A stretch of DNA of 64,000 nt from Siccibacter turicensis LMG 23730 (lineage in GTDB: Bacteria; Pseudomonadota; Gammaproteobacteria; Enterobacterales; Enterobacteriaceae): positions 173,294 through 237,293 of the forward strand of contig NZ_AWFZ01000061.1 of NCBI RefSeq assembly GCF_000463155.2. The letters are read 5' to 3'. A program made the translations under genes and the position numbers. Positions 16,484-25,836 of this stretch are shown one piece after another. Every line of letters begins with the position of its first letter. The first letter of the stretch is position 1. Under the pieces are notes generated by a model that was given only the letters and a program-made list of their open reading frames with translations, searched no databases and was not told the DNA's origin.

Positions 16484-18175
16484 ATGAGTTACATAAAATC
16501 GATGACCCAGCAGAAGCTCAGCTTCCTGCTTGCGGTATACATCGGCCTGTTTCTGAACATCGCGGTCTTTTTCCGCCGCTTTGACGGTTATGTAGAACAT
16601 TTTACGGCCTGGAATGGATTCGCCGCTGTCGTGGAACTGTGTGCCACCGTTTTAGTCACCTTCTTCCTGTTACGACTGATTTCACTGCTCGGACGCCGTG
16701 CCTGGCAGGTGCTGACCTCGCTTATCGTGCTGTTTTCCGCCGGGGCCAGCTACTACATGACCTTCCTGAACGTGGTGATCGGTTACGGCATCGTGGCCTC
16801 GGTGATGACCACGGATATCGACCTGTCGAAAGAGGTGGTGGGCTGGGGCTTCGCACTGTGGATTGTGCTGATCAGCGCGCCGCCGCTGCTGTTTATCTGG
16901 AATAACCGCTGCCGCTATACGCTGCTGCGCCAGTTGCGCACCCGCGGGCAGCGCTTTCGCAGCGTCATCGCCGTGGCGCTGGCGGGGATACTGGTATGGG
17001 CGCCGATTCGCCTGCTCGATATGCAGCAGAAGAAAGTTGAGCGCGCGACCGGCGTCGACATGCCGAGCTACGGCGGGGTAGTAGCAAACTCCTATCTGCC
17101 GTCTAACTGGCTCTCCGCGCTGGGGCTGTATGCCTGGGCGCAGGTCGATGAGTCCTCGGACAGCAGCTCGCTGCTGAACCCGGCGAAAAAATTCACCTAC
17201 ACCGCCTCGGAAGATCTCGACGACACCTACGTGGTGTTTATCATCGGCGAGACCACGCGCTGGGATCATATGGGCATGCTGGGCTACGAGCGTGACACCA
17301 CGCCGAAGCTTGGCAAAGAGCCGAACCTTGCGGCGTTCCGCGGCTACTCGTGCGATACCGCCACCAAGCTGTCGCTGCGCTGCATGTTTGTCCGTCAGGG
17401 CGGCGCGTCGGATAACCCGCAGCGTACCCTGAAAGAGCAGAACGTGTTTGCTGTCCTGAAACAGCTCGGCTTCAGTTCCGATCTCTATGCGATGCAGAGC
17501 GAAATGTGGTTCTACAGCAACGCGATGGCGGACAACATCTCCTACCGTGAGCAGATTGGTGCCGATCCGCGCAATCGCGGTAAAACCGTGGATGACATGC
17601 TGCTGGTGGAAGAGATCCAGAACTCGCTGGCGAACCATCCGGAAGGCAAGCATCTGATCGTGCTGCACACCAAAGGCTCGCACTACAACTACGTACAGCG
17701 CTATCCGCGCAGCTACGCCCGCTGGACGCCAGAGTGTGTGAACGTTGATACCAAGTGCAGCCGCGAAGAGTTCATCAACGCGTACGACAACTCGGTGCTC
17801 TACGTCGACACCTTCATCGACAAGGTGATTGACCAGGTGCGCGATAAGAAAGCGATTGTCTTCTACGCCGCCGACCACGGGGAATCCATCAACGATAACG
17901 AGCATCTGCACGGTACGCCGCGCCATATGGCACCCCCGGAGCAGTTCCGCGTACCGATGATGGTATGGATGTCGGATAAGTATCTGGCGAACCCGGATCA
18001 CGCGCAGGCGTTTGCGAAGCTGAAAAAAGAGGCGGAGATGAAAGTGCCGCGTCGCCATGTGGAGCTGTATGACACCGTGCTTGGCTGTCTTGGCTACACG
18101 TCGCCGGACGGCGGCATCAACCAGAACAACAACTGGTGCCACGTCGGAGACGCAAAAACCGCCGCTACACCCTAG
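16484..18175 (+). CDS. eptB: EptB Kdo phosphoethanolamine transferase
   Basis: Inner-membrane enzyme that adds phosphoethanolamine to the outer Kdo of lipopolysaccharide. From the ATG at 16484 it has 563 residues, the same as E. coli EptB; an upstream ATG at 16382 would add 34 residues before the first helix. Five N-terminal transmembrane helices (to about residue 175) precede a periplasmic sulfatase-fold domain. That domain has the nucleophile region VVFIIGETTRWDHMG, the metal-site YAADHGESI and HLHGTPRHM. In E. coli it is controlled by sigma-E and the sRNA MgrR; I cannot see either signal with certainty here. Confidence 0.95.
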   Translation: MSYIKSMTQQKLSFLLAVYIGLFLNIAVFFRRFDGYVEHFTAWNGFAAVVELCATVLVTFFLLRLISLLGRRAWQVLTSLIVLFSAGASYYMTFLNVVIGYGIVASVMTTDIDLSKEVVGWGFALWIVLISAPPLLFIWNNRCRYTLLRQLRTRGQRFRSVIAVALAGILVWAPIRLLDMQQKKVERATGVDMPSYGGVVANSYLPSNWLSALGLYAWAQVDESSDSSSLLNPAKKFTYTASEDLDDTYVVFIIGETTRWDHMGMLGYERDTTPKLGKEPNLAAFRGYSCDTATKLSLRCMFVRQGGASDNPQRTLKEQNVFAVLKQLGFSSDLYAMQSEMWFYSNAMADNISYREQIGADPRNRGKTVDDMLLVEEIQNSLANHPEGKHLIVLHTKGSHYNYVQRYPRSYARWTPECVNVDTKCSREEFINAYDNSVLYVDTFIDKVIDQVRDKKAIVFYAADHGESINDNEHLHGTPRHMAPPEQFRVPMMVWMSDKYLANPDHAQAFAKLKKEAEMKVPRRHVELYDTVLGCLGYTSPDGGINQNNNWCHVGDAKTAATP

Positions 18176-18263
18176 CGCTGCTGGCTTTCCAGGCGATCAA
18201 AAGGCTTTTTTAGGTTAAGGGATTGACGGTCGAAGTGGTGCGCAGTAATATGCGCCCCGCATT

Positions 18264-18390
<127 letters not shown>

Positions 18391-18489
18391 AGGATGAGAA
18401 CCTCCGGGGGCAAGGAGGTTCGACTCGAGCGTGAGCGAGAGAACGTTGCGCAGCAACGGCCCGCAGGGCGAGCCACGGCGTGGCGAGTT

Positions 18490-18557
18490 ATCCTCTGGCA
18501 CCGACCACATTCAAAACCCTGCTCTATGAGCAGGGTTTTTTGCATCTGGGGTTTATG
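18490..18557 (+). repeat. Duplicated proK 3' end plus terminator, copy 2
   Basis: Second copy at a constant offset of 167 bases. It keeps ACCGACCA (to 18507) and the whole terminator stem (18513-18541), but not the 5' half of the tRNA. The intervening 100 bases are GC-rich and structured. Arrangement resembles the repeats carrying a tRNA 3' end downstream of E. coli tyrT (rtT). It could reflect a recombined attachment site or a processed RNA. Confidence 0.8.
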
Positions 18558-19272
18558 AAAATGAAACGCCAGCAGAAGAAGGTTTCATTCAAAAGTGTTT
18601 CCCAACTTAAAAACGTGCGGCATCGGGTTTTCATCTATTAGCCAACAAGGGGTTAGCATTGCCGTTTCAGGCAAATGCCAGGCAGCTGCGTATTTCGCTG
18701 CCTGATGAGCATTTTATGGCATTTTCCATTGTAAATTATTATGAAAACACGACTCTCGTTTTACCTTCCCTTATGGTTCGCCTCAGCATATTTCGCTGTA
18801 ACCCCACCTATTTCGAAACGTATTCGTTCAGTTCTTCATCATTGTTCAAGAAATTTTTCACAAATTGCACAAACGACAACCACTGCTCAGAGTGGATTAA
18901 CCAGATAATTGTTCTGGCATTATGCCGCTAGCATAAATTTCCCTGCTGGAAATAGTAGCTTGAAGTTTTTTTAATCTTTGTTTGCCCTTTCTCACACTCC
19001 TTGTAAAACCCGGACACCTGTATTGACGTTTTCACATTCTGTTGACAGATTGTAGGGCGTGAGGGGCACTTTAAGGACAGTCTGTACTGCGACTGCGTCG
19101 ACATTGTGAAAGGATTCCCCGTCCTCATTCGAGCCTTCGGGCAGAACCGATCAGACCGGGTAAAAAACAAAATAAGGTCTGACGGACCACCTCAAGTATT
19201 TCGGATAACAGCCTTACGCTGCGAGTCGAAAGACGGCGGGTAACACAACACATATCACATTGGAGCAGAATA
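18558..19272 (+). other. Long dppA upstream region and leader
   Basis: About 700 bases without a supported gene. The first half is AT-rich. Candidate promoter hexamers occur (TTGACG at 19023, TTGACA at 19042), but no convincing paired -10 is present, so I do not place the start site. The last 200 bases probably form the long dppA leader known in E. coli, ending in the CA-rich sRNA target. Confidence 0.45.
19242..19260 (+). promoter_or_regulatory. CA-rich GcvB target site in dppA leader
   Basis: ACACAACACA followed by TATCACA, directly upstream of the dppA ribosome binding site (GGAG 19262-19265). E. coli dppA mRNA is repressed by the sRNA GcvB, whose GU-rich R1 region pairs with CA-rich sequence in this place. 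Based on resemblance and position only. Confidence 0.55.
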
Positions 19273-20880
19273 ATGAGTATTTCCTTGAAGAAGTCAGGGA
19301 TGCTGAAGTTTGGCCTGAGCCTGGTGGCCATGACTGTCGCAGCAAGCGTAAATGCCAAGACCCTGGTGTACTGTTCAGAAGGTTCGCCGGAAGGTTTTAA
19401 CCCGCAGCTCTTCACCTCTGGCACCACTTACGACGCCAGCTCCGTACCTATCTATAACCGTCTGGTTGAATTCAAAATCGGCACCACGGAAGTTATTCCG
19501 GGCCTGGCTGAAAAGTGGGAAATCAGCGAAGACGGCAAAACCTATACCTTCCACCTGCGTAAAGGCGTGAAGTGGCAGGACAATAAAGAGTTCAAACCGA
19601 CGCGCGAATTTAACGCCGACGACGTGGTGTTCTCTTTCGATCGCCAGAAAAACGATCAGAACCCGTACCATAAAGTGTCCGGCGGCAGCTACGAATACTT
19701 CGAAGGCATGGCGCTGCCGGAGCTGATCGCCGAAGTGAAGAAAGTGGACGACAATACCGTTCAGTTCGTGCTGACCCGTCCGGAAGCCCCGTTCCTGGCT
19801 GACCTGGCGATGGACTTCGCGTCAATTCTCTCTAAAGAGTACGCGGACAACATGCTGAAAGCCGGCACCCCGGAGAAGGTCGACCTGAACCCAATCGGTA
19901 CCGGTCCGTTCCAGCTCCAGCAGTACCAGAAAGACTCCCGTATTCTGTACAAAGCGTTTGATGGCTTCTGGGGTACCAAACCGCAGATCGACCGTCTGGT
20001 GTTCTCTATCACCCCGGACGCGTCCGTTCGCTACGCCAAACTGCAGAAAAACGAGTGCCAGGTGATGCCGTACCCGAACCCGGCTGACATCGCGCGCATG
20101 AAGCAGGACAAAAACATCAACCTGATGGAGCAGGCCGGTCTGAACGTGGGCTACCTCTCTTTCAACACCGAGAAGAAGCCGTTTGACGACGTGAAAGTGC
20201 GTCAGGCGCTGACCTACGCGGTGAACAAAGAAGCGATCATCAAAGCGGTTTACCAGGGCGCGGGCACCGCGGCGAAAAACCTGATCCCGCCGACCATGTG
20301 GAGCTACAACGACGCGGTGCAGGATTACGGCTACGACGTTGAGAAAGCGAAAGCGCTGCTGAAAGAAGCGGGCATGGAAAAAGGCTTCACCGTTGACCTG
20401 TGGGCGATGCCGGTACAGCGTCCGTACAACCCGAACGCGCGCCGTATGGCTGAGATGATTCAGTCTGACTGGGCGAAGATCGGCGTACAGGCCAAGATCG
20501 TGACCTACGAGTGGGGCGAGTACCTGAAGCGCGCCAAAGCAGGCGAGCACCAGGCCGTTATGATGGGCTGGACCGGCGACAATGGGGATCCGGATAACTT
20601 CTTCGCGACCCTGTTCAGCTGCGACGCGGCCAAGCAAGGCTCCAACTACTCTCGCTGGTGCTACAAGCCGTTTGAAGATCTGATTCAGCCGGCGCGTGCC
20701 ACCGACGACCACAACAAGCGTATCGAACTTTACAAACAGGCTCAGGTTGTGATGCACGACCAGGCGCCGGCGCTGATCATCGCGCACTCCACCGTGTATG
20801 AGCCAGTGCGTAAGGAAGTGAAAGGCTACGTGGTCGATCCGCTGGGCAAACACCACTTCGAAAACGTGTCTGTTGAATAA
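19273..20880 (+). CDS. dppA: DppA periplasmic dipeptide-binding protein
   Basis: 535-residue solute-binding protein of the DppABCDF importer; it also serves as a haem and peptide chemotaxis receptor component in E. coli. Signal peptide up to ASVNA/KTLVYCSEGSPEGFNPQ. The mature protein shows the SBP_bac_5 signature around VPIYNRLVEFKIGTTEVIPGLAEKWEISEDGKTYTFHLRKGVKW. GGAG lies seven bases before the ATG. A 140-base gap separates it from dppB, typical where dppA is made in excess. Confidence 0.97.
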   Translation: MSISLKKSGMLKFGLSLVAMTVAASVNAKTLVYCSEGSPEGFNPQLFTSGTTYDASSVPIYNRLVEFKIGTTEVIPGLAEKWEISEDGKTYTFHLRKGVKWQDNKEFKPTREFNADDVVFSFDRQKNDQNPYHKVSGGSYEYFEGMALPELIAEVKKVDDNTVQFVLTRPEAPFLADLAMDFASILSKEYADNMLKAGTPEKVDLNPIGTGPFQLQQYQKDSRILYKAFDGFWGTKPQIDRLVFSITPDASVRYAKLQKNECQVMPYPNPADIARMKQDKNINLMEQAGLNVGYLSFNTEKKPFDDVKVRQALTYAVNKEAIIKAVYQGAGTAAKNLIPPTMWSYNDAVQDYGYDVEKAKALLKEAGMEKGFTVDLWAMPVQRPYNPNARRMAEMIQSDWAKIGVQAKIVTYEWGEYLKRAKAGEHQAVMMGWTGDNGDPDNFFATLFSCDAAKQGSNYSRWCYKPFEDLIQPARATDDHNKRIELYKQAQVVMHDQAPALIIAHSTVYEPVRKEVKGYVVDPLGKHHFENVSVE

Positions 20881-21020
20881 TAAGTACGAAGCCTGATCCT
20901 TCCCGCTGTCGGGAAGGATAACGGCGTGCCCCCGCCCCCGTGGAGCGGGGGATTTACATTTGTGAGCAATACCGATGCCCGGTGCCGTCTGGCCTGGCAT
21001 CCTTAAAGAGAATCCGGGAT

Positions 21021-22040
21021 ATGTTGCAGTTCTTCCTCCGACGTCTGGGCCTTGTCATCCCGACGTTTATAGGCATCACCCTACTCACCTTCGCCTTCGT
21101 CCATATGATTCCTGGTGACCCGGTAATGATTATGGCCGGCGAGCGAGGCATCTCCCCTGAACGTCATGCGCAGCTGCTGGCCGAACTCGGTCTGGATAAG
21201 CCCATGTGGCAGCAGTATCTGCACTACATCTGGGGCGTAATGCACGGTGACTTAGGTATTTCATTAAAAAGCCGTCTCCCGGTATGGGAAGAGTTTGTTC
21301 CCCGCTTCCAGGCCACCCTTGAGCTGGGCGTGTGCGCCATGATTTTCGCCGTTGCGGTGGGGATCCCCGTGGGCGTGCTGGCAGCGGTAAAACGCGGCTC
21401 CATTTTCGATCACACGGCCGTTGGTATCGCACTGACGGGCTACTCCATGCCTATCTTCTGGTGGGGCATGATGCTGATTATGCTGGTATCGGTGCAGCTT
21501 AACCTGACGCCGGTTTCCGGGCGCGTCAGCGATATGGTGTTCCTGGACGACACCAATCCGCTCACCGGTTTTATGCTGATAGATACCGCCATCTGGGGCG
21601 AAGAGGGCAACTTCATTGATGCGCTGGCGCACATGATCCTGCCGGCGATGGTGCTGGGCACCATTCCCCTGGCGGTTATCGTGCGTATGACCCGCTCGGC
21701 GATGCTCGAAGTGCTGGGTGAGGACTATATCCGCACCGCACGCGCCAAAGGGCTGACCCGGATGCGCGTCATCATCGTTCATGCGCTGCGTAACGCCATG
21801 CTGCCGGTGGTGACGGTGATCGGGTTGCAGGTCGGCACCATGCTGGCCGGGGCGATCCTCACCGAAACCATCTTCTCGTGGCCGGGCCTGGGACGCTGGC
21901 TGATCGATGCACTGCAACGCCGCGACTATCCGGTGGTGCAGGGTGGGGTGCTGCTGGTGGCGACGATGATCATCCTCGTCAACCTGCTGGTAGACCTGCT
22001 TTACGGCGTGGTGAACCCGCGTATTCGACACAAGAAGTAA
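21021..22040 (+). CDS. dppB: DppB dipeptide ABC permease
   Basis: 339-residue inner-membrane permease, one half of the transmembrane channel. It begins MLQFFLRRLGLVIPTFIGITLLTF; an in-frame ATG at 20940 would add 27 hydrophilic residues and lacks a binding site. The EAA loop near the C-terminus (EDYIRTARAKGLTRMRVIIVHALRNA) contacts the ATPases. Six helices are predicted. Second gene of dppABCDF. Confidence 0.97.
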   Translation: MLQFFLRRLGLVIPTFIGITLLTFAFVHMIPGDPVMIMAGERGISPERHAQLLAELGLDKPMWQQYLHYIWGVMHGDLGISLKSRLPVWEEFVPRFQATLELGVCAMIFAVAVGIPVGVLAAVKRGSIFDHTAVGIALTGYSMPIFWWGMMLIMLVSVQLNLTPVSGRVSDMVFLDDTNPLTGFMLIDTAIWGEEGNFIDALAHMILPAMVLGTIPLAVIVRMTRSAMLEVLGEDYIRTARAKGLTRMRVIIVHALRNAMLPVVTVIGLQVGTMLAGAILTETIFSWPGLGRWLIDALQRRDYPVVQGGVLLVATMIILVNLLVDLLYGVVNPRIRHKK

Positions 22041-22049
22041 GGGGCCATC

Positions 22050-22952
22050 ATGTCACAAGTTACAGAAAGCAAAGTGGTTTCTGCGCCGGTGCCGATGACG
22101 CCCGTGCAGGAGTTCTGGCACTATTTCAAACGCAATAAAGGCGCGGTGATCGGGCTTATCTACGTCGTCGCCGTACTGATTATTGCCGTGTTCGCCAACT
22201 TTATTGCGCCGCACAACCCGGCGGAACAGTTCCGCGATGCGCTGCTCGCCCCGCCGGTCTGGCAGGATGGCGGCACCTGGGCGCACATTCTCGGTACCGA
22301 CGACGTGGGTCGCGACGTGATGTCGCGTCTGATGTACGGTGCGCGCCTGTCGCTGCTGGTGGGCTGCCTGGTGGTGGTACTGTCGCTGATCATGGGCGTG
22401 GTGCTGGGTCTGCTGGCGGGCTATTTCGGCGGCCTGGTGGACAACATCATCATGCGTATCGTCGATATCATGCTGGCGCTGCCAAGTCTGCTGCTGGCCC
22501 TGGTGCTGGTGGCGGTGTTCGGCCCTTCCATCACCAATGCGGCGCTGGCGCTGACCTTCGTGGCGCTCCCCCACTACGTGCGCTTAACGCGCGGCGCGGT
22601 GCTGGTGGAAGTAAACCGCGACTACGTCACCGCCTCTCGCGTGGCGGGAGCGGGTGCGATGCGTCAGATGTTCGTGAACATTCTTCCTAACTGCCTTGCT
22701 CCGCTGATCGTTCAGGCGTCGCTCGGCTTCTCTAATGCCATCCTTGATATGGCCGCCCTTGGCTTCCTTGGCATGGGTGCGCAACCGCCGACGCCGGAGT
22801 GGGGCACTATGCTCTCCGACGTGTTGCAGTTCGCACAGAGCGCCTGGTGGGTCGTGACCTTCCCGGGTCTGGCGATCCTGCTGACGGTGCTGGCATTTAA
22901 CCTGATGGGTGATGGGCTGCGTGACGCGCTCGATCCTAAACTCAAGCAGTAG
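22050..22952 (+). CDS. dppC: DppC dipeptide ABC permease
   Basis: 300-residue partner permease, nine bases after dppB. The N-terminal cytoplasmic tail is followed by [35 protein letters not shown] (OppC N-domain). The EAA loop [25 protein letters not shown] couples to the nucleotide-binding subunits. Same length as E. coli DppC. Confidence 0.97.
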   Translation: MSQVTESKVVSAPVPMTPVQEFWHYFKRNKGAVIGLIYVVAVLIIAVFANFIAPHNPAEQFRDALLAPPVWQDGGTWAHILGTDDVGRDVMSRLMYGARLSLLVGCLVVVLSLIMGVVLGLLAGYFGGLVDNIIMRIVDIMLALPSLLLALVLVAVFGPSITNAALALTFVALPHYVRLTRGAVLVEVNRDYVTASRVAGAGAMRQMFVNILPNCLAPLIVQASLGFSNAILDMAALGFLGMGAQPPTPEWGTMLSDVLQFAQSAWWVVTFPGLAILLTVLAFNLMGDGLRDALDPKLKQ

Positions 22953-22963
22953 AGAGGCGCGAG

Positions 22964-23956
22964 ATGGCGTTATTGAATGTAGATAAATTATCGGTGCACT
23001 TCGGCGACGAAGACGCACCGTTCCGCGCCGTGGACCGTGTGAGCTACAGCGTGGATCAGGGTGAAGTGGTCGGTATCGTCGGGGAATCCGGCTCCGGGAA
23101 ATCGGTCAGCTCGCTGGCGATCATGGGGCTGATTGATTATCCAGGCCGCGTGATGGCGGATAACCTCGGCTTTAACGGCCAGGATCTGAACCGCATCTCT
23201 GAGAAAGAGCGCCGCAACCTGGTGGGGGCTGAAGTGGCGATGATCTTCCAGGACCCGATGACCAGCCTCAACCCGTGCTACACCGTGGGCTTTCAGATTA
23301 TGGAAGCCATCAAGGTGCATCAGGGCGGCAACAAGAAGACCCGCCGTCAGCGCGCCATCGACCTGCTGAATCAGGTCGGTATCCCTGACCCGGCGTCGCG
23401 TCTGGACGTTTACCCTCACCAGCTCTCCGGTGGGATGAGCCAGCGCGTAATGATTGCGATGGCGATTGCCTGCCGTCCTAAGCTGTTGATTGCCGATGAA
23501 CCGACCACCGCACTGGATGTAACCATCCAGGCGCAGATCATCGAGCTGCTGCTGGAGCTTCAGCAAAAAGAGAACATGGCGCTGGTGCTCATCACCCATG
23601 ACCTCGCGCTGGTGGCCGAAGCGGCACATAAAATCATTGTGATGTATGCCGGCCAGGTTGTAGAAACCGGTGCCGCACGCGATATTTTCCGCGCGCCGCG
23701 TCACCCCTATACCCAGGCGCTGCTGCGAGCCCTGCCGGAATTTGCCCAGGATAAAGCGCGGCTGGCGTCGCTGCCGGGCGTGGTACCGGGGAAATATGAC
23801 CGCCCGAACGGCTGTCTGCTGAACCCGCGCTGCCCGTACGCCACCGACCGCTGCCGCGTTGACGAACCGGACTTGAACCCGGTAGACAACGGCCGTCAGT
23901 CAAAATGTCACTACCCACTCGATGACGCCGGGAGGCCTAATTATGAGTACGCATGA
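22964..23956 (+). CDS. dppD: DppD dipeptide ABC ATPase
   Basis: 330-residue ATP-binding subunit. Walker A GESGSGKS (40-47), signature LSGGMSQR, Walker B LLIADEP and switch ITHDLALV are intact. The C-terminal oligopeptide-transporter domain has the cysteine group [14 protein letters not shown]...CHYP that in related DppD/OppD subunits binds an iron-sulfur cluster. The last codons overlap dppF by 14 bases, giving a tail a few residues longer than in E. coli. Confidence 0.96.
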   Translation: MALLNVDKLSVHFGDEDAPFRAVDRVSYSVDQGEVVGIVGESGSGKSVSSLAIMGLIDYPGRVMADNLGFNGQDLNRISEKERRNLVGAEVAMIFQDPMTSLNPCYTVGFQIMEAIKVHQGGNKKTRRQRAIDLLNQVGIPDPASRLDVYPHQLSGGMSQRVMIAMAIACRPKLLIADEPTTALDVTIQAQIIELLLELQQKENMALVLITHDLALVAEAAHKIIVMYAGQVVETGAARDIFRAPRHPYTQALLRALPEFAQDKARLASLPGVVPGKYDRPNGCLLNPRCPYATDRCRVDEPDLNPVDNGRQSKCHYPLDDAGRPNYEYA

Positions 23957-24959
23957 GGCCACAGCCCCTTTGCTGTTAAACGCAATCGATCTGAAAAAAC
24001 ACTACCCGGTGAAGAAAGGGCTGTTTGCCCCGGAACGCCTGGTGAAAGCGCTCGACGGCGTGTCGTTCACGCTTGAGCGCGGTAAAACTCTGGCGGTGGT
24101 GGGTGAGTCGGGCTGCGGGAAATCGACCCTCGGTCGCCTGCTGACCATGATCGAAACCCCGACCGGCGGCGAGCTGTACTATCAGGGTCAGGATCTGCTT
24201 AAACCGGACGCCACGGCGGAGAAGCTGCGCCGTCAGAAAATCCAGATCGTGTTCCAGAACCCCTACGGCTCGCTGAACCCGCGTAAGAAAGTCGGACAGA
24301 TTCTGGAAGAGCCGCTGCAAATCAACAGCAGCCTGAGCAAAGCAGAGCGCCGTGAAAAAGCGCTGGCGATGATGGCGAAGGTCGGCCTGAAAACCGAGCA
24401 CTACGATCGCTATCCGCACATGTTCTCCGGCGGTCAGCGCCAGCGTATCGCCATCGCCCGTGGGCTGATGCTCGATCCGGACGTGGTGATTGCCGATGAA
24501 CCGGTATCGGCGCTCGACGTATCGGTACGCGCGCAGGTTCTGAACCTGATGATGGATCTGCAGCAGGATATGGGCCTCTCCTACGTGTTTATCTCCCACG
24601 ATCTGTCGGTGGTGGAGCATATCGCCGATGAAGTGATGGTGATGTACCTCGGCCGCTGCGTGGAGAAGGGCACCAAGGACCAGATCTTCTCGAACCCGCG
24701 CCATCCGTACACCCAGGCGCTGCTCTCCGCGACGCCGCGCCTGAACCCGGACGACCGCCGCGAGCGCATCAAGCTTACCGGCGAGCTGCCAAGCCCGCTC
24801 AACCCGCCGCCGGGCTGTGCGTTTAACGCCCGCTGCCGTCGCCGCTTCGGACCGTGCACCCAGCTGCAACCGCAGCTCAAAGAGTACAACGGCCAGCTGG
24901 TTGCCTGCTTCGCGGTCGATCAGGACGAGAACGGCGAGAAAGCACTGCCGCAGCAGTAA
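23943..24959 (+). CDS. dppF: DppF dipeptide ABC ATPase
   Basis: 338-residue second ATPase. Walker [10 protein letters not shown] (54-62), signature FSGGQRQR, Walker B VVIADEP, switch ISHDLSVV. The C-terminal Cys group [14 protein letters not shown] matches the paired DppD motif. Start at 23943 with GGAGG seven bases upstream; an ATG at 23922 lies inside dppD without a binding site. Last gene of the operon. Confidence 0.96.
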   Translation: MSTHEATAPLLLNAIDLKKHYPVKKGLFAPERLVKALDGVSFTLERGKTLAVVGESGCGKSTLGRLLTMIETPTGGELYYQGQDLLKPDATAEKLRRQKIQIVFQNPYGSLNPRKKVGQILEEPLQINSSLSKAERREKALAMMAKVGLKTEHYDRYPHMFSGGQRQRIAIARGLMLDPDVVIADEPVSALDVSVRAQVLNLMMDLQQDMGLSYVFISHDLSVVEHIADEVMVMYLGRCVEKGTKDQIFSNPRHPYTQALLSATPRLNPDDRRERIKLTGELPSPLNPPPGCAFNARCRRRFGPCTQLQPQLKEYNGQLVACFAVDQDENGEKALPQQ

Positions 24960-24975
24960 CGCGGTAAGACGACGT

Positions 24976-25007
24976 AAAAAACCGGAGCCCTGGCTCCGGT
25001 TTTTTTA
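24976..25007 (+). terminator. dppABCDF terminator
   Basis: Stem ACCGGAGCC/GGCTCCGGT with flanking A and T runs (seven T), 16 bases after the dppF stop. Confidence 0.92.
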
Positions 25008-25029
25008 TGGCAACACGAGATCTGTTGCA

Positions 25030-25222
25030 GGTCATATTTGAACTATATTTTTTTATTAATATTTAAATGGCTACTAAATGAGCTTTTAATAGTGATTGGC
25101 TCGTAATTGAGCTATACTCTGTTATAAAATTATTTATATCTCATATTTGAGCTTTTAAGAGTCATTCAGTTTAGGTATGAACTTTATGAAGTCATTTTTA
25201 ACGTCAAGGTTCTTATATGAAC
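25030..25222. promoter_or_regulatory. Six-operator array upstream of hipBST
   Basis: Six related 14-bp sites, each with a right half [A/T]TGA[A/G]C: 25030-25043 (GGTCATATTTGAAC), 25070-25083 (GCTACTAAATGAGC), 25099-25112 (GCTCGTAATTGAGC), 25139-25152 (TCTCATATTTGAGC), 25169-25182 (GTTTAGGTATGAAC) and 25209-25222 (GTTCTTATATGAAC). The third and sixth have perfect 4-bp arms. Start-to-start distances are 40, 29, 40, 30 and 40 bases, near whole helical turns. The last site covers the hipB start codon. Probable cooperative autoregulation by HipB. Confidence 0.7.
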
Positions 25223-25540
25223 GATAACGTCATCACGTCGCTGACATGGAAGCTGCAGTCGGTAAGTGAGGAGCTGAGCAAGATGCGCAGTGAATTGCTG
25301 ACGGCAGCAGCTGAAAGCGCACCCGGCAATGCGGCATCGATTGACGATCTGGCCGCGTTTGGTGCGCAGCTCAATGCGCGTCGTAAAGCGCTGGGTATCG
25401 ATCTGGCACTGCTGGAACTGCAAACCGGGGTGTCGGTTTCGACATTAAAAAGGGTATTTAAAAATCCAGAGCAGGTGAAATTTGGCACGGTGATGGCGGT
25501 GGCCCGCGCGCTGGGTGTGACGCTATGCTCCGCCGTGTAA
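25217..25540 (+). CDS. hipB: HipB-like antitoxin of a HipBST system
   Basis: 107-residue HTH protein. A helical N-terminal part (TSLTWKLQSVSEELSKMRSELLTAAAES) precedes FGAQLNARRKALGIDLALLELQTGVSVSTLKRVFKNP, a Xre-type HTH with the recognition helix at VSTLKRVF. As first gene of a hipB-hipS-hipT order it should bind the operators in front of it and tether the HipS-HipT complex. In the tripartite E. coli O127 system HipB strengthens rather than provides neutralisation. It overlaps hipS by 16 bases. AAGG lies seven bases before the ATG. Confidence 0.85.
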   Translation: MNDNVITSLTWKLQSVSEELSKMRSELLTAAAESAPGNAASIDDLAAFGAQLNARRKALGIDLALLELQTGVSVSTLKRVFKNPEQVKFGTVMAVARALGVTLCSAV

Positions 25541-25836
25541 CCGTGTGGCTCTACGGTGAGCCGGTAGGCGTGCTGGAGCAGAGCGACGCGGGGTTCTGCT
25601 TTACCTATCACGCGGATTATCAGGGGCCGCCGCTCTCATTAAGCCTGCCGGTGAGTCAGCGCAGGTTTCCGCGCGGCACGCTGCATCCATTTTTTGTTTC
25701 CCTCGCGCCGGAAGGCTGGCTGAATCGCCGTTACAGCCAGATACAGCATCTTGATGAAAAAGACCTGCTGGGGATGCTTATTCATAACGGTAAAAACCTG
25801 ATTGGTGCCGTTCAGATTGAACCGGAGGATGCGTAA
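25525..25836 (+). CDS. hipS: HipS, HipA N-lobe antitoxin subunit
   Basis: 103-residue stand-alone version of the HipA N-terminal subdomain 1: VTVWLYGEPVGVLEQSDAG...LSLSLPVSQRRF...HPFFVSLAPEGWLNRR...LIGAVQIEPEDA. In normal HipA this is fused to the kinase. In the HipBST family the split piece acts as the antitoxin of the kinase HipT. The stop TAA overlaps the hipT start by one base (TAATG), so the two are translated together in matched amounts. Confidence 0.87.
   Translation: MLRRVTVWLYGEPVGVLEQSDAGFCFTYHADYQGPPLSLSLPVSQRRFPRGTLHPFFVSLAPEGWLNRRYSQIQHLDEKDLLGMLIHNGKNLIGAVQIEPEDA

Noticed and set aside
16682-18142. 486-codon minus-strand frame opposite eptB
   Set aside because: Shadow frame; eptB is exact in length and motifs.
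19023-19101. Specific sigma-70 promoter for dppA
   Set aside because: Good -35 hexamers exist, but no -10 at proper spacing; position would be a guess.
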